Shown here piece by piece: positions 18,719 to 26,807 of a stretch of 64,000 nt of DNA. The DNA is from Psychrobacter faecalis. Its GTDB lineage: Bacteria > Pseudomonadota > Gammaproteobacteria > Pseudomonadales > Moraxellaceae. The position numbers were made by a program, and so were the translations under genes. Location of the stretch: positions 61,424 to 125,423 of the forward strand of contig NZ_JABAST010000003.1 in assembly GCF_016107575.1 (NCBI RefSeq), written 5' to 3'. Each line of letters begins with the position of its first letter. The first letter of the stretch is position 1. The notes beneath the pieces were generated by a model. It did not search any database. It saw only the letters and a list, made by a program, of their open reading frames with translations, and had not been told where the DNA came from.

Positions 18719-19030
18719 ATGTATAAATTGACAGTTTTTATTCCCAATGAAGCGCTAGAGCAAGTAAAGACTGCCTTATTTACGGCTGGTGCTGGAAAAA
18801 TTGGTGATTATGAGCAGTGCTGCTGGCAAGTTAAAGGAACAGGGCAGTTTATGCCGTTAGCAGGCAGTCAGCCGCATATTGGCACGCAGGATACACTTGA
18901 AACGGTCGAAGAATGGTGCGTGGAGATGGTGGTAGCCGACGCCTATATTAAGCCAGTGATTGAAGCATTAAAGCAGACGCATCCTTATGAAACGCCTGCT
19001 TATGATGTGATTGAGGTATTGGACTTTTAA
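18719..19030 (+). CDS. Stand-alone NIF3/YqfO-like small protein
   Basis: A 103-residue protein equal to the inserted/central domain of YqfO-NIF3 proteins, which is CutA-like in fold: it begins YKLTVFIPNEALEQVK and ends in the characteristic THPYETPAYDV motif. Such stand-alone copies are common in gammaproteobacteria and their biochemical role is not established. A strong GAAAGGGG site precedes the ATG at 18719. It may share a transcript with the glycosylase gene 50 bp upstream. Confidence 0.85.
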   Translation: MYKLTVFIPNEALEQVKTALFTAGAGKIGDYEQCCWQVKGTGQFMPLAGSQPHIGTQDTLETVEEWCVEMVVADAYIKPVIEALKQTHPYETPAYDVIEVLDF

Positions 19031-19056
19031 GATCTTAAATTTATTATCAGAAATTA

Positions 19057-19428
19057 TCAGTCTTCTTTGATTTTAATCACGTTGTAGCTTGGATAATCAA
19101 GCTCGATTTTATAGTCTTTACTGCCGCGGCGAGCTTTTACTTTTATTTTACTGTCGCCTTTTTTATATCTGACGTCTTTGACCCGATAACCCATATTGCT
19201 AACCTGATTGGCCGCGCGCTGCTCGATAGCAGGCTGATAAAGTTCTTTATCAATAGACTTGATGGTTTTCTTGTGTTTCTTATAGATTTTAGTATCTTTG
19301 TAAATGTCTTCATAAAGGTCGCCATAAGCATTGTAGCCGGGCGCGGTGACGCAGCCAGTCGTTATGGACAGTAACGCGGCAATCATACTGCTCGCCGCCG
19401 TGGTTTTTAATAACGTATATTTTTTCAT
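19057..19428 (-). CDS. Small lipoprotein with PepSY-like domain
   Basis: A 123-residue protein with a signal peptide and a probable lipobox ending in TTGC (cysteine near residue 26). The C-terminal ~65 residues (from ELYQPAIEQRAANQV to YNVIKIKED) are alternating charged strands resembling a PepSY-type fold, and are clearly similar to the last domain of the 212-residue gene at 20226-20864 (shared GYRVKD, ARRGS/AKRGS, LDYP, NVIKIK). It belongs to a cluster of three same-strand envelope genes. Function unknown; the PepSY label is an inference from pattern. Confidence 0.78.
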   Translation of the reverse strand: MKKYTLLKTTAASSMIAALLSITTGCVTAPGYNAYGDLYEDIYKDTKIYKKHKKTIKSIDKELYQPAIEQRAANQVSNMGYRVKDVRYKKGDSKIKVKARRGSKDYKIELDYPSYNVIKIKED

Positions 19429-19688
19429 AATATTCTCTCATGCTATGCTATTAAAGGTATTGGTAGCTCGTCTATATAAGCAAGGTTCTATGCTAAAAAC
19501 GACACAATAAAAAAATGGTCAACTAAACCAAGGGCTGGCTTATTTGACCAAGGGCATCAAGTCATCAACGATGCCAAAATCTTATCTGTACGTACAAGGC
19601 GTGTTCTTAATTGAATCGTACTCATCTAAAATAGCTAAATTTTGTCAAACGTCGTCAAATAACGAGAGCACAGACCCAAAAACCCAAA

Positions 19689-19705
19689 CGCCTAGCCATT
19701 AGGCG
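19689..19705 (-). terminator. Possible terminator for the 19742-20080 gene
   Basis: Read on the minus strand, CGCCTA-ATGGC-TAGGCG is followed by TTTGGGTTTTT, just downstream of the gene stop. The rest of 19429-19741 shows nothing else. Confidence 0.55.
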
Positions 19706-19741
19706 CTATGCGCTATTTCTATAAATTGTTGAGAGGTTAAG

Positions 19742-20080
19742 TTACTTGTAGCGATAATGGTTATTATTATAGCGACCATTATTGTTGTAGCGGCTATTAT
19801 CTTTTTTATGCTTACCGTTTTTATTTTTGTGATGACCGTTTTTATTCTTATGTTTGCCTTTTTTGCTATCGTGGTGAGCATGATTGACTTTATGGCCGCC
19901 ATTATTATAACGACCATTATTGTTATACTTGCCGTTACCCTGATACGGACCGTTTGGGTAATAAACTCTTTGACCATCATGTCTTGGCGTGACGGTACAA
20001 CCAAAGGTAGTGCCCAATAAAGCAAGCACAATACCAGCAGAAAAAGCGGTTTTTAAAGTTGAGAAGCTTAATATCTTCAT
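19742..20080 (-). CDS. Small lipoprotein with His/Asn/Lys-rich repetitive tail
   Basis: A 112-residue protein: signal peptide MKILSFSTLKTAFSAG..., lipobox-like TTFGC (cysteine near 28), then a low-complexity tail rich in His, Lys, Asn and Gly with repeats such as RYNNNGRYNN and KNKNGHHKNKNGKHKK. The histidine content suggests metal binding, but that is inference. The signal peptide is close to that of the neighbouring 212-residue gene, pointing to duplication. A good AGGA site precedes the ATG. An opposing hydrophobic frame in the same place is a shadow of the repeat. Confidence 0.72.
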   Translation of the reverse strand: MKILSFSTLKTAFSAGIVLALLGTTFGCTVTPRHDGQRVYYPNGPYQGNGKYNNNGRYNNGGHKVNHAHHDSKKGKHKNKNGHHKNKNGKHKKDNSRYNNNGRYNNNHYRYK

Positions 20081-20225
20081 AATGAATATTCCTATTATCT
20101 TATTAATTCCTATTACTTATCAGTAATGTGGCGATTACTGGTATTTAATTACTGATCTTAATGTTGCACTACCACAATAACGTTGCATAAGAAAAGCTAA
20201 CGTATAAAAATGGACTGTTTAAAGA

Positions 20226-20864
20226 TTAGTCTTTTTTAATCTTAATCACATTCAAGTTTGGATAGTCAAGAAAAATCTCATATTCTTGTGAGCCACGTTT
20301 GGCTTCTATCTCAAATACGCCGCGATTGTTTTTTTCATCAAGCTCGATATCTTTGACTCGATATCCCATGCCTTCAACTTTACTGATAGCACGTCGTTTG
20401 ATCGCAGGGTAACGTGCTTCTCTTTTGATTCTATCTTCAACATCGTCATTTTTATAACGTTTGTCATTGTTGTATTTACCATTATAGCCATTGTTATTAT
20501 GGTTTTTATCTTGCCAAATGTTTGACCAATCACTCTTACTTGAGCTGATAAGTTTTAGACCAGGGTAAGTATATTTAAGGATATAAGGCTGATTGTTCTT
20601 TTTAGCGTACGCAGTAATGGATTGATTACCACGATGAGTATCAGGTTTGATATCCATTACTTGGTAGCCTTTACTACGTAAATTTTGGCGAAGCTGTTGA
20701 CTGACACGCCCAAAATTATTATTGCCATATTTGCCATCTTGATAAATTGGAGTATGACCATAATTTGGGCTTGCTACTGCACAACTCGCTGTAGCTCCTA
20801 TTAACGTAACGGCAAGACCAGCAGATATGGCTGTCTTAAATGATAAAGGTTTTAGAATTCGCAT
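20226..20864 (-). CDS. Exported protein with two PepSY-like domains
   Basis: A 212-residue exported protein with an N-terminal signal (cleavage or acylation around ATASC, residue 28). It carries two versions of the same domain: residues ~52-112 (LRSKGYQVMDIKPD ... YTYPGLKLI) and ~145-212 (VEGMGYRVKDIELD ... LDYPNLNVIKIKKD), joined by an Asn/Lys/Tyr-rich linker. The second matches the C-terminus of the gene at 19057-19428. An AGAGG site precedes the ATG at 20864. Function unknown; likely periplasmic or outer-membrane anchored. Confidence 0.78.
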   Translation of the reverse strand: MRILKPLSFKTAISAGLAVTLIGATASCAVASPNYGHTPIYQDGKYGNNNFGRVSQQLRQNLRSKGYQVMDIKPDTHRGNQSITAYAKKNNQPYILKYTYPGLKLISSSKSDWSNIWQDKNHNNNGYNGKYNNDKRYKNDDVEDRIKREARYPAIKRRAISKVEGMGYRVKDIELDEKNNRGVFEIEAKRGSQEYEIFLDYPNLNVIKIKKD

Positions 20865-21260
20865 GATGGAACCTCTTAAGGTATAAACTGGCTAAAAAAA
20901 TAGTTTTTTGCTAGGAATTTTGTTTCTAGAAAATAAACAACAACGCTGAAATATGAGATATTACAAAAATTTATTTGAATTTTATAAATTATTATTCGTT
21001 AATAACGTTGTTTTTGAAATATTTTCTTACATAACTATAGTAATACTTAAAACTTATCAACACATGTCGTGGGTGTTAATAAGTTGTAAATTTTGCAAAT
21101 AATTGCGTAAGCATTCGCTACTTTGAGTGACTAAGGTGTTGCTTATGACCACGAACATCGCTAACACTTATATATATATTATTTACTAAATTTTTATTAT
21201 TGAAAATAAAGCCTTACGAATCAATATTTTATATTTAATCTGTAGTTATAGATAAGCGCT
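20865..21260. other. AT-rich intergenic region before the candidate regulatory RNA
   Basis: No gene seen. A degenerate GacA-like half-box (CGTAAG-CATTCG-CTACTT) lies near 21106-21123, upstream of the perfect box. The rest is AT-rich with promoter-like runs for the divergent exported-protein gene. Confidence 0.35.
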
Positions 21261-21278
21261 TGTAAGCATATGCTTACA
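21261..21278. promoter_or_regulatory. Perfect GacA upstream activating sequence
   Basis: TGTAAG-CATATG-CTTACA matches exactly the TGTAAG-N6-CTTACA consensus that the GacA response regulator recognises in front of rsmX/Y/Z in pseudomonads. It is centred about 67 bp upstream of the proposed start near 21337, the spacing expected; a TATACA -10 candidate lies at 21325-21330 with no good -35, as is common for activator-dependent promoters. Confidence 0.82.
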
Positions 21279-21336
21279 GGCAATGACGCTTACGCGACTT
21301 AACACTAGGTCAATATTTTGACACTATACACACACG

Positions 21337-21606
21337 GCATAAGGGAATGTGACTCAAGGATTGAGTTAACCGTATTAAGGATAATAATTCAATTATTAGC
21401 ATCAGGATGATAATGATAATTGAAGTATGGACACATGACCCGTGTTGCAGGCAGTGAATGCCAGTAATAGCAAGAAGTAATGGGCAGGATGCCCGACTGT
21501 CACAATATGCTTAATGTCTTGCAAGGATGCATGATTAGAGTCGTGATAGGTAACATGGATGGTTAACAATAAAACCGCATAACAATTAATTGCTATGCGG
21601 TTTTAT
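21337..21606 (+). ncRNA. Candidate Csr/Rsm-type (CsrA/RsmA-sequestering) small RNA
   Basis: The ~270-nt stretch has no open frame, eight GGA motifs and a terminator. GGA is shown in hairpin loops: CTCA-AGGAT-TGAG (21353-21365), TATTA-AGGA-TAATA (21373-21386), a 9-bp outer stem TTCAATTAT/ATAATTGAA (21388-21424) with ATC-AGGAT-GAT at its tip, GGGC-AGGAT-GCCC (21482-21494), TGCA-AGGA-TGCA (21520-21531) and TAAC-ATGGATG-GTTA (21551-21565); others are at 21343-21346 and 21429-21431. This is how CsrB/RsmY/RsmZ-class RNAs titrate CsrA/RsmA, relieving translational repression. The perfect GacA box upstream supports the same call. The 5' end is estimated from the box and -10. Stems with different sequence share the same loop, which argues for selection on structure. 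Confidence 0.85.
21571..21604 (+). terminator. Rho-independent terminator of the candidate sRNA
   Basis: AAAACCGCATA(A/G)CAATT arms enclose a short AA-T loop and end in GCGGTTTTATT; strong stem with U-tract, 48 bp before the IS element. Confidence 0.88.
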
Positions 21607-21651
21607 TGTATCTGGCGCTTATGCCTATACTAAATTGTCCTTAGCTAATAA

Positions 21652-22953
21652 GAGCCCATCCCAGATTCTGTGTAACTGCCATTTAGATTAAATGCTTACT
21701 AATGCGATCATCAAACATAATCATAAAGCGATTAAGGGCAGACGTCCAGTTACGGATCGGCATCGACCACTTTTTAGAGGCCTGCTGAGTTGCTAGGTAC
21801 ACCACTTTGAATGCTGCCTGATCAGACGGGAAGACCTTACGCTTATTCACCGCTGTCCGAATCACACTGTTTAGCGACTCTATCGCATTGGTGGTATAGA
21901 TCACTCTTCTGATGTCTTTAGGATAACCAAAGAACACCGTTAAGCCCTCCCAGTTATTGCGCCAAGACTTGATGACATGCGGGTACTCTTTGCCCCATAC
22001 TTCATCAAAGTGCTCAAGGTTGGCCTCTGCCATCTCAAGCGTATCAGCACCGTAGATGGCCTTTAAATCAGCTGCTACGGCCTTCTTGTCCGTCCAAGGT
22101 ACGAACTTCATCGAATAGCGCACCATATGCACGATACACAGCTGAACCTGAGCGTTAGGGTAGACCGTATTAATGGCATCAGGGAAGCCTTTTAGGCCGT
22201 CTACACAGGCAATAAGAATATCTTGAACCCCGCGGTTTTGTAGCTCAGTGAGAACACCAAGCCAGAATTTAGCGCCCTCGTTCTCTGATAGCCACATGCC
22301 AAGCAGCTCTTTTTTACCATCAAGAGCAACGCCTAAGGCCAGATAGATAGCTTTGTTGATGATCTGCTTGTCCTGACGAACTTTGACGACAATGCAGTCT
22401 AAGTAGACGATAGGATAAACACTGCTCAGCGGCCGGTTCTGCCAAGCGGTGATGTCCTCTAATATGTTATCGGTGATTCTTGAGATAAGAGAGCTTGAGA
22501 TGTCGACATTGTAGAGCTCTTTAATGCTCTCTACGATCTCAGTGGTGGTTTGACCCTTGGCGTAAAGGAATATGATTTTATCATCAAGGCCACTAATACG
22601 GGTTTGATGCTTACTGACAAGTACAGGCTCAAAGCTACTGTCGCGGTCTCTGGGGGTGGAGATCTCAAGCTCGCCTATGTCACTGCGGACTCTCTTTTTA
22701 GTGTGCCCGTTACGCTTATTAGGCTTGTCTGCTTTCTCATGCTTGGGGTAGCCGAGATGGTCTTCCATCTCAGCCTCTAAGGCAGTATCGATAAACGACT
22801 GCATGAGCTGCTTCTGAAAGTCTTTGATGTCATCGAAGCTTTTCATGCTACCAGCCATTTGCTCAGCCAGTTTTTTAATGTCAGATTGGTTAGTCATTGC
22901 TTATTCTCCTGTTATTGGATTATAAGCAGTTACACAAAGTTTGGGAAAGGCTC
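21652..22953 (-). mobile_element. IS256-family insertion sequence, complete
   Basis: A 1302-bp element bounded by imperfect inverted repeats: GAGCCCATCCCAGATTCTGT on the left and, reading in from the right, GAGCCTTTCCCAAACTTTGT, both continuing GTAACTGC. It is flanked by a perfect 8-bp target duplication GCTAATAA at 21644-21651 and 22954-22961, the size typical of the family, indicating a fairly recent, intact insertion. It landed between the terminator of the candidate sRNA and the terminator of the csbD-like gene, so no gene is broken. Confidence 0.93.
21683..22897 (-). CDS. IS256-family (mutator-type) transposase
   Basis: A 404-residue DDE transposase spanning almost the whole element. 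Recognised by the N-terminal GSMKSFDDIKDFQKQLMQSF helix, the ALEAEMEDHLGYPKHEK signature, YLDCIVVKVRQDKQI around the first catalytic aspartate, ACVDGLKGFPDAINTVYPNA around the second, and TNAIESLNSVIR containing the glutamate. Full length with no frameshift, so probably active. AGGAGA lies seven bases before the ATG at 22897. The upstream 40 bases are almost identical to the last bases of this window, where another copy begins. Confidence 0.95.
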   Translation of the reverse strand: MTNQSDIKKLAEQMAGSMKSFDDIKDFQKQLMQSFIDTALEAEMEDHLGYPKHEKADKPNKRNGHTKKRVRSDIGELEISTPRDRDSSFEPVLVSKHQTRISGLDDKIIFLYAKGQTTTEIVESIKELYNVDISSSLISRITDNILEDITAWQNRPLSSVYPIVYLDCIVVKVRQDKQIINKAIYLALGVALDGKKELLGMWLSENEGAKFWLGVLTELQNRGVQDILIACVDGLKGFPDAINTVYPNAQVQLCIVHMVRYSMKFVPWTDKKAVAADLKAIYGADTLEMAEANLEHFDEVWGKEYPHVIKSWRNNWEGLTVFFGYPKDIRRVIYTTNAIESLNSVIRTAVNKRKVFPSDQAAFKVVYLATQQASKKWSMPIRNWTSALNRFMIMFDDRISKHLI

Positions 22954-22970
22954 GCTAATAAGGAAAACAC

Positions 22971-23001
22971 AAAAGCCGCATTGAAAGTCAATGCGGCTTT
23001 T
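22971..23001. terminator. Bidirectional terminator after the csbD-like gene
   Basis: AAAAGCCGCATTGA / TCAATGCGGCTTTT hairpin with AAG loop; A-run and T-run on both sides, serving the minus-strand csbD-like gene. Confidence 0.88.
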
Positions 23002-23023
23002 ATTTAAGAAATCTACTTTAAAG

Positions 23024-23227
23024 TTAGTATTTGTTTTCAGTACGCCATGCGTCTACTTCACGCTCAGCATCATCTTTACTGTGACCATAACGCTCTTGGA
23101 CTTTACCAACGAGCTTATCACGGCTACCTTCGATGTGTAATAGATCATCATCAGTAAGATCAGCCCATTTCTGCTTGACCGTACCCTTCATTTGTTTCCA
23201 ATCACCTTTTAGCGTATGTTCGTTCAT
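23024..23227 (-). CDS. CsbD-family stress protein
   Basis: A 67-residue hydrophilic protein with the CsbD pattern: LKGDWKQMKGTVKQKWADLT, then DDDLLHIEGSRDKLVGKVQE and YGHSKDDAEREVDAW. CsbD-like proteins are induced in general stress responses; their biochemical role is unknown. The start is the ATG at 23227 with AAGGATTATAATA upstream; a longer frame to 23254 lacks support. It is the last of the accessory stress and envelope genes in 17.2-23.3 kb. Confidence 0.92.
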   Translation of the reverse strand: MNEHTLKGDWKQMKGTVKQKWADLTDDDLLHIEGSRDKLVGKVQERYGHSKDDAEREVDAWRTENKY

Positions 23228-23720
23228 TATTATAATCCTTATTTTAGTTATCAAATCTTTACGGTAAATAGTTTAAAAATTCTAATGCTATAAACCGTAA
23301 AGTGCTTTAGGAGCAAGTTATTATTTATGATTTATGATTGTTCTTATTTATCTCGTACTGTTTTAAGTACTTTACAGCTAGCCCGTGGCCAACTCGTGAT
23401 ACCAATATATAAATGTTAGACCGCCGTGTCTGTATGAGCAATGTTTGTAGTGTTGCTTAATTATGGTCATTGCTCTTGCTATGTTATGGAGGGCATAGTT
23501 GTGTAATATATAGAGTACTTTGTCAGAGCGATACGTAAAGAAAACCAGTAGCTAAATGTCTACCTATATAGTGCATTATCCTTTTTTATGTCTTTATCAA
23601 TCCTAATTCTAAAACTATTAATGGAAAATCTTTTATGCATCTAATTGTAGACTTGTTATTTAATTAACTATAAGCTTATAGCTGAAATCATAAGCCTTAG
23701 ACAATTAGGACAGAATAACA
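23228..23720. other. Intergenic region with palindrome upstream of the TetR gene
   Basis: About 490 bp without genes. A perfect 14-bp palindrome CTATAAGCTTATAG at 23668-23681 ends 39 bp before the regulator start and is a candidate autoregulatory operator. Nothing else was found in the rest. Confidence 0.45.
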
Positions 23721-24410
23721 GTGAGTCCACTTAATACCGTAAACGCGACAAGATTAGATACGAAGCGTGAGCTGGCAAAAGCCAAAACCCGTCGTGCCTT
23801 ATTAAAAAGTGCGCTGCAGCTTTATAGCTTGGAAGGCGCTTGCGGCATGAGTATGAACAAAATCGCTAAAGGGGCGGGAATCGCCCAGCCAAGTTTTTAT
23901 AATCACTTTGACAGCGTAGAAACGCTACAAAGTGAGTTGAGTAGGCAATTAAAAGACAATTATTTATCACTGATGCGTAAGGCGTGGGCAGATATGCTTG
24001 GTGATTATCCAACGCTGTCTAGAGCGGCGTTCAATCAGCGCTGTCAGCATTGCTTGACGCTAATTTTTACAGCTGCCTTTCAAAATATTAGGTTATTCCA
24101 ACGGTTACTCGAAGACAGTCTGCGCTTTGATTTGCGAGTAGAAGATAAAGGTTTGGGAAGTTTGTTTACCGACATACGCGAGGAATGGACAAAGATATTC
24201 ATCCAAGGATTACAGTCAGCCGAGTGTTCTTTTGAGACGTTTGAAGTTTATCTCTGCGTTGATAGTGCGAGCGCGCAGGTTCATGAGTTGATATTAGGCT
24301 GTCATCAAGGACGTTATTCACAGCAGCAAGCAATTGCGATGTTGTGCAAAAACTTTGATGGGCTTTTTGGTGGATTTTTTATCAATAATGAGCAAGTAAT
24401 AAGTAGCTAG
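23721..24410 (+). CDS. TetR-family transcriptional regulator
   Basis: A 229-residue regulator with an N-terminal helix-turn-helix (about residues 27-65: LLKSALQLYSLEGACGMSMN, IAKGAGIAQPSFYNHFDSVE) and an alpha-helical ligand-binding C-terminus. The start appears to be the GTG at 23721. It is co-directional with, and ~116 bp ahead of, the molybdopterin oxidoreductase gene and may control it; a palindrome just upstream suggests autoregulation. The ligand is unknown. The recognition-helix style SFYNHF resembles regulators of lipid metabolism, but this is weak evidence. Confidence 0.88.
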   Translation: MSPLNTVNATRLDTKRELAKAKTRRALLKSALQLYSLEGACGMSMNKIAKGAGIAQPSFYNHFDSVETLQSELSRQLKDNYLSLMRKAWADMLGDYPTLSRAAFNQRCQHCLTLIFTAAFQNIRLFQRLLEDSLRFDLRVEDKGLGSLFTDIREEWTKIFIQGLQSAECSFETFEVYLCVDSASAQVHELILGCHQGRYSQQQAIAMLCKNFDGLFGGFFINNEQVISS

Positions 24411-24526
24411 TGAGCAAATTAATGAATGCTGAGCTCGCAAAATTTTTAAAACTAACGAATCTATTCATATCATAAAACGGAATTTAGTTAGCGAAAGCGA
24501 TAGTAACGATCACAGGGAGCGTGACC

Positions 24527-26737
24527 ATGAGCAGTAAACAAACCAAGACGAATGAGCAAACACATTTTAGAACCTGCAATCTGTGCGAAGCGATGTGCGG
24601 TATTGAAGTAAAGCACGATGGAGCAAAAGTATTATCGATTAAAGGCGATAAAAATGACCCATTTTCTAAAGGTTATATTTGCCCAAAAGCAACTGCTTTG
24701 CAAGATTTGCATGAAGACCCAGATCGCTTGCGTCATCCCATCGAGAGGACGGCTAACGGTTGGAAAACAATCAGCTGGGATGAGGCGCTTGGTAAAGTAG
24801 CTGCTGGCATACAGTCAGTACAAAAGAAACATGGCCAAAATGCTTTTGGTGTTTATTTAGGCAATCCCAACGTCCATAATATGGGCGGCATGCTGACCAT
24901 TAAGCATCTATTAAGCAGTATCAAGACCCGCAGTCGTTTTTCTGCAACCTCGGTCGATCAATTACCGCACCATATCGTCAGCATGCACCTGTTTGGGCAT
25001 ATGCTGCGTATCCCCGTGCCTGACGTCAATCGCACCCAATATATGCTCATCATTGGTGGCAATCCGCTGGCATCTAACGGCAGTATTATGACCGCGCCAA
25101 ATATGCGCCAAAAGCTCAAAGACATCAAAGCCCGCAATGGCAAAGTAGTAGTGATTGATCCACGCCGTACCGAAACTGCTGACATTGCAAGCGAGCATCA
25201 TTTTATACGTCCAGCAACCGATGTTTTATTTTTGCTTGCTATGCTCAATGAAATCTATGACCAAGGTTACGCGGACAAAGCACGGACTAATAATAGAGCG
25301 GCGGCGCTTGCGCCAGAGATTGCGCGCTTGGCAGATTTCGCTAAAGACTATAGCGCAGAGTTAGTTGCTGATATTACTGGCATTGCCGCAAATGAGATTA
25401 AAAGACTGGTCAAAGAGTTTTGCGAAGCCGAAAGCGCCGTCTGCTATGGGCGCATGGGCGTATCGGTGCAGGAATTTGGCTTATTAAGCCAGTATTTGAT
25501 TATGGTGATTAATATCGTCACCGGACGTTTGGATGAAGTAGGCGGCCTCATGTTCCCCAATCCTGCGCTTGATGTGGTCAATAACTCCGGCCCAGGTTAT
25601 TTAGGCAAACGTCATAGCCGCGTGAGTAATTTGCCTGATTTCAATGGTGATTATCCTGTCGTAGCGATGGGTGACGAGATGCTGGTAACAGGCGAGGGTC
25701 AATTAAAAGGCTTTATGACCGTTGCAGGCAACCCTGTCCTCAGTACGCCAAATGGTGAAAAATTAGATAAAGCCTTTGCCAATTTGGACTTTATGGTCGC
25801 AATTGATTACTTTGTCACAGAAACCAGCCGGCATGCCAATATTATCTTGCCACCCGTCTCGCCGCTAGAGCGTGACCATTATGACGTTACCTTTAATAAT
25901 TTTGCCGTACATAACGTCGCTAAATACTCTCCAGCGTTGTTTGCTAAGAAAAAAAGTGCCAAACATGATTGGCAAATCTACTTAGAGCTGGCAAAACGCC
26001 TCGATAAAAAAGCGCCGCTTACGACCAAAATTGAGCGTCGATTGGTTAAGACTTTAGGACCAAAATTTTTGCTTGATCAAGGCTTGAGACGTGGACCTTA
26101 TGCTGGCATGAATCTAAATAAACTCAAGAAAAAACCGCATGGACTGGATTTAGGCACGCTCAAAAGAATGCTACCGCAAGCAATAAAGCATAAAGATAAG
26201 CAAATTCATCTTAATATCGATTTTTATAAAGCCGATTTCGCGCGCGTACAAACGATGATGCAGGATTATGATGACAAACAGATTTTACTTATCGGTCGTC
26301 GTCATGTACGCAGTAACAATTCATGGCTGCATAATAGCTATCGCTTGGTCAAAGGCAAGCCACGCTGTACGCTGATGCTGCATCCTGAAACAGCGAAAGA
26401 ATATGGTATTAAGGATGGACAGGAAGTAAAAGTGACCTCGCGCGTTGGTAGTGTGACGATCGTAGCAGAAGTCACCGATGAGCTAATGCCTGGCGTAGTC
26501 AGTATTCCTCATGGTTGGGGTCATGGTCGTAAAGGCGTGCAGCAAAAGATTGCGCAAGCGCATGCTGGTGTCAGTGTTAATGACTTGACGGACGATACCT
26601 TAATCGATCAGCTAAGTGGTAATGCAGCAGTCAATGGCGTACCTGTACAATTAGAAGCAATCGCGCTAGAGGTGGTTGATTTGGAAACTGTTGATACTGA
26701 GGTTAATGGTGATATTAAATCAGGAAGCGCTGCATAA
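24527..26737 (+). CDS. Molybdopterin (Mo-bisMGD) oxidoreductase with one [4Fe-4S] cluster
   Basis: A 736-residue protein of the DMSO-reductase/formate-dehydrogenase superfamily. The N-terminal cluster motif is intact (C-X2-C-X3-C-X27-C: CNLCEAMC ... CPKA). Further marks are the guanine-dinucleotide binding regions (IIGGNPLASNGSIMTAPNMR, VIDPRRTETADIASEHH) and the C-terminal molydopterin-binding domain (about 590-710, VSIPHGWGHGRKG). There is no twin-arginine signal, so it is probably cytoplasmic. No partner subunit gene is adjacent; electron donor and substrate cannot be inferred. The ATG at 24527 follows AGGGAG; a GTG at 24521 is too close to that site. Confidence 0.9.
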   Translation: MSSKQTKTNEQTHFRTCNLCEAMCGIEVKHDGAKVLSIKGDKNDPFSKGYICPKATALQDLHEDPDRLRHPIERTANGWKTISWDEALGKVAAGIQSVQKKHGQNAFGVYLGNPNVHNMGGMLTIKHLLSSIKTRSRFSATSVDQLPHHIVSMHLFGHMLRIPVPDVNRTQYMLIIGGNPLASNGSIMTAPNMRQKLKDIKARNGKVVVIDPRRTETADIASEHHFIRPATDVLFLLAMLNEIYDQGYADKARTNNRAAALAPEIARLADFAKDYSAELVADITGIAANEIKRLVKEFCEAESAVCYGRMGVSVQEFGLLSQYLIMVINIVTGRLDEVGGLMFPNPALDVVNNSGPGYLGKRHSRVSNLPDFNGDYPVVAMGDEMLVTGEGQLKGFMTVAGNPVLSTPNGEKLDKAFANLDFMVAIDYFVTETSRHANIILPPVSPLERDHYDVTFNNFAVHNVAKYSPALFAKKKSAKHDWQIYLELAKRLDKKAPLTTKIERRLVKTLGPKFLLDQGLRRGPYAGMNLNKLKKKPHGLDLGTLKRMLPQAIKHKDKQIHLNIDFYKADFARVQTMMQDYDDKQILLIGRRHVRSNNSWLHNSYRLVKGKPRCTLMLHPETAKEYGIKDGQEVKVTSRVGSVTIVAEVTDELMPGVVSIPHGWGHGRKGVQQKIAQAHAGVSVNDLTDDTLIDQLSGNAAVNGVPVQLEAIALEVVDLETVDTEVNGDIKSGSAA

Positions 26738-26769
26738 AATAGCTCTAAAATAAAAGTCTTTAATTTAAA

Positions 26770-26791
26770 AAGGCACTTAAAAAAGTGCCTT
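26770..26791. terminator. Bidirectional terminator
   Basis: AAGGCACTT-AAAA-AAGTGCCTT followed by CTTTA, between the convergent oxidoreductase and dadA genes. Confidence 0.85.
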
Positions 26792-26807
26792 CTTTACGTT
26801 TTTAATT

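Noticed and set aside
19757..20020. Hydrophobic Ile/Val-rich frame on the plus strand
   Set aside because: Antisense shadow of the Asn/His/Lys repeats of the lipoprotein gene at 19742-20080.
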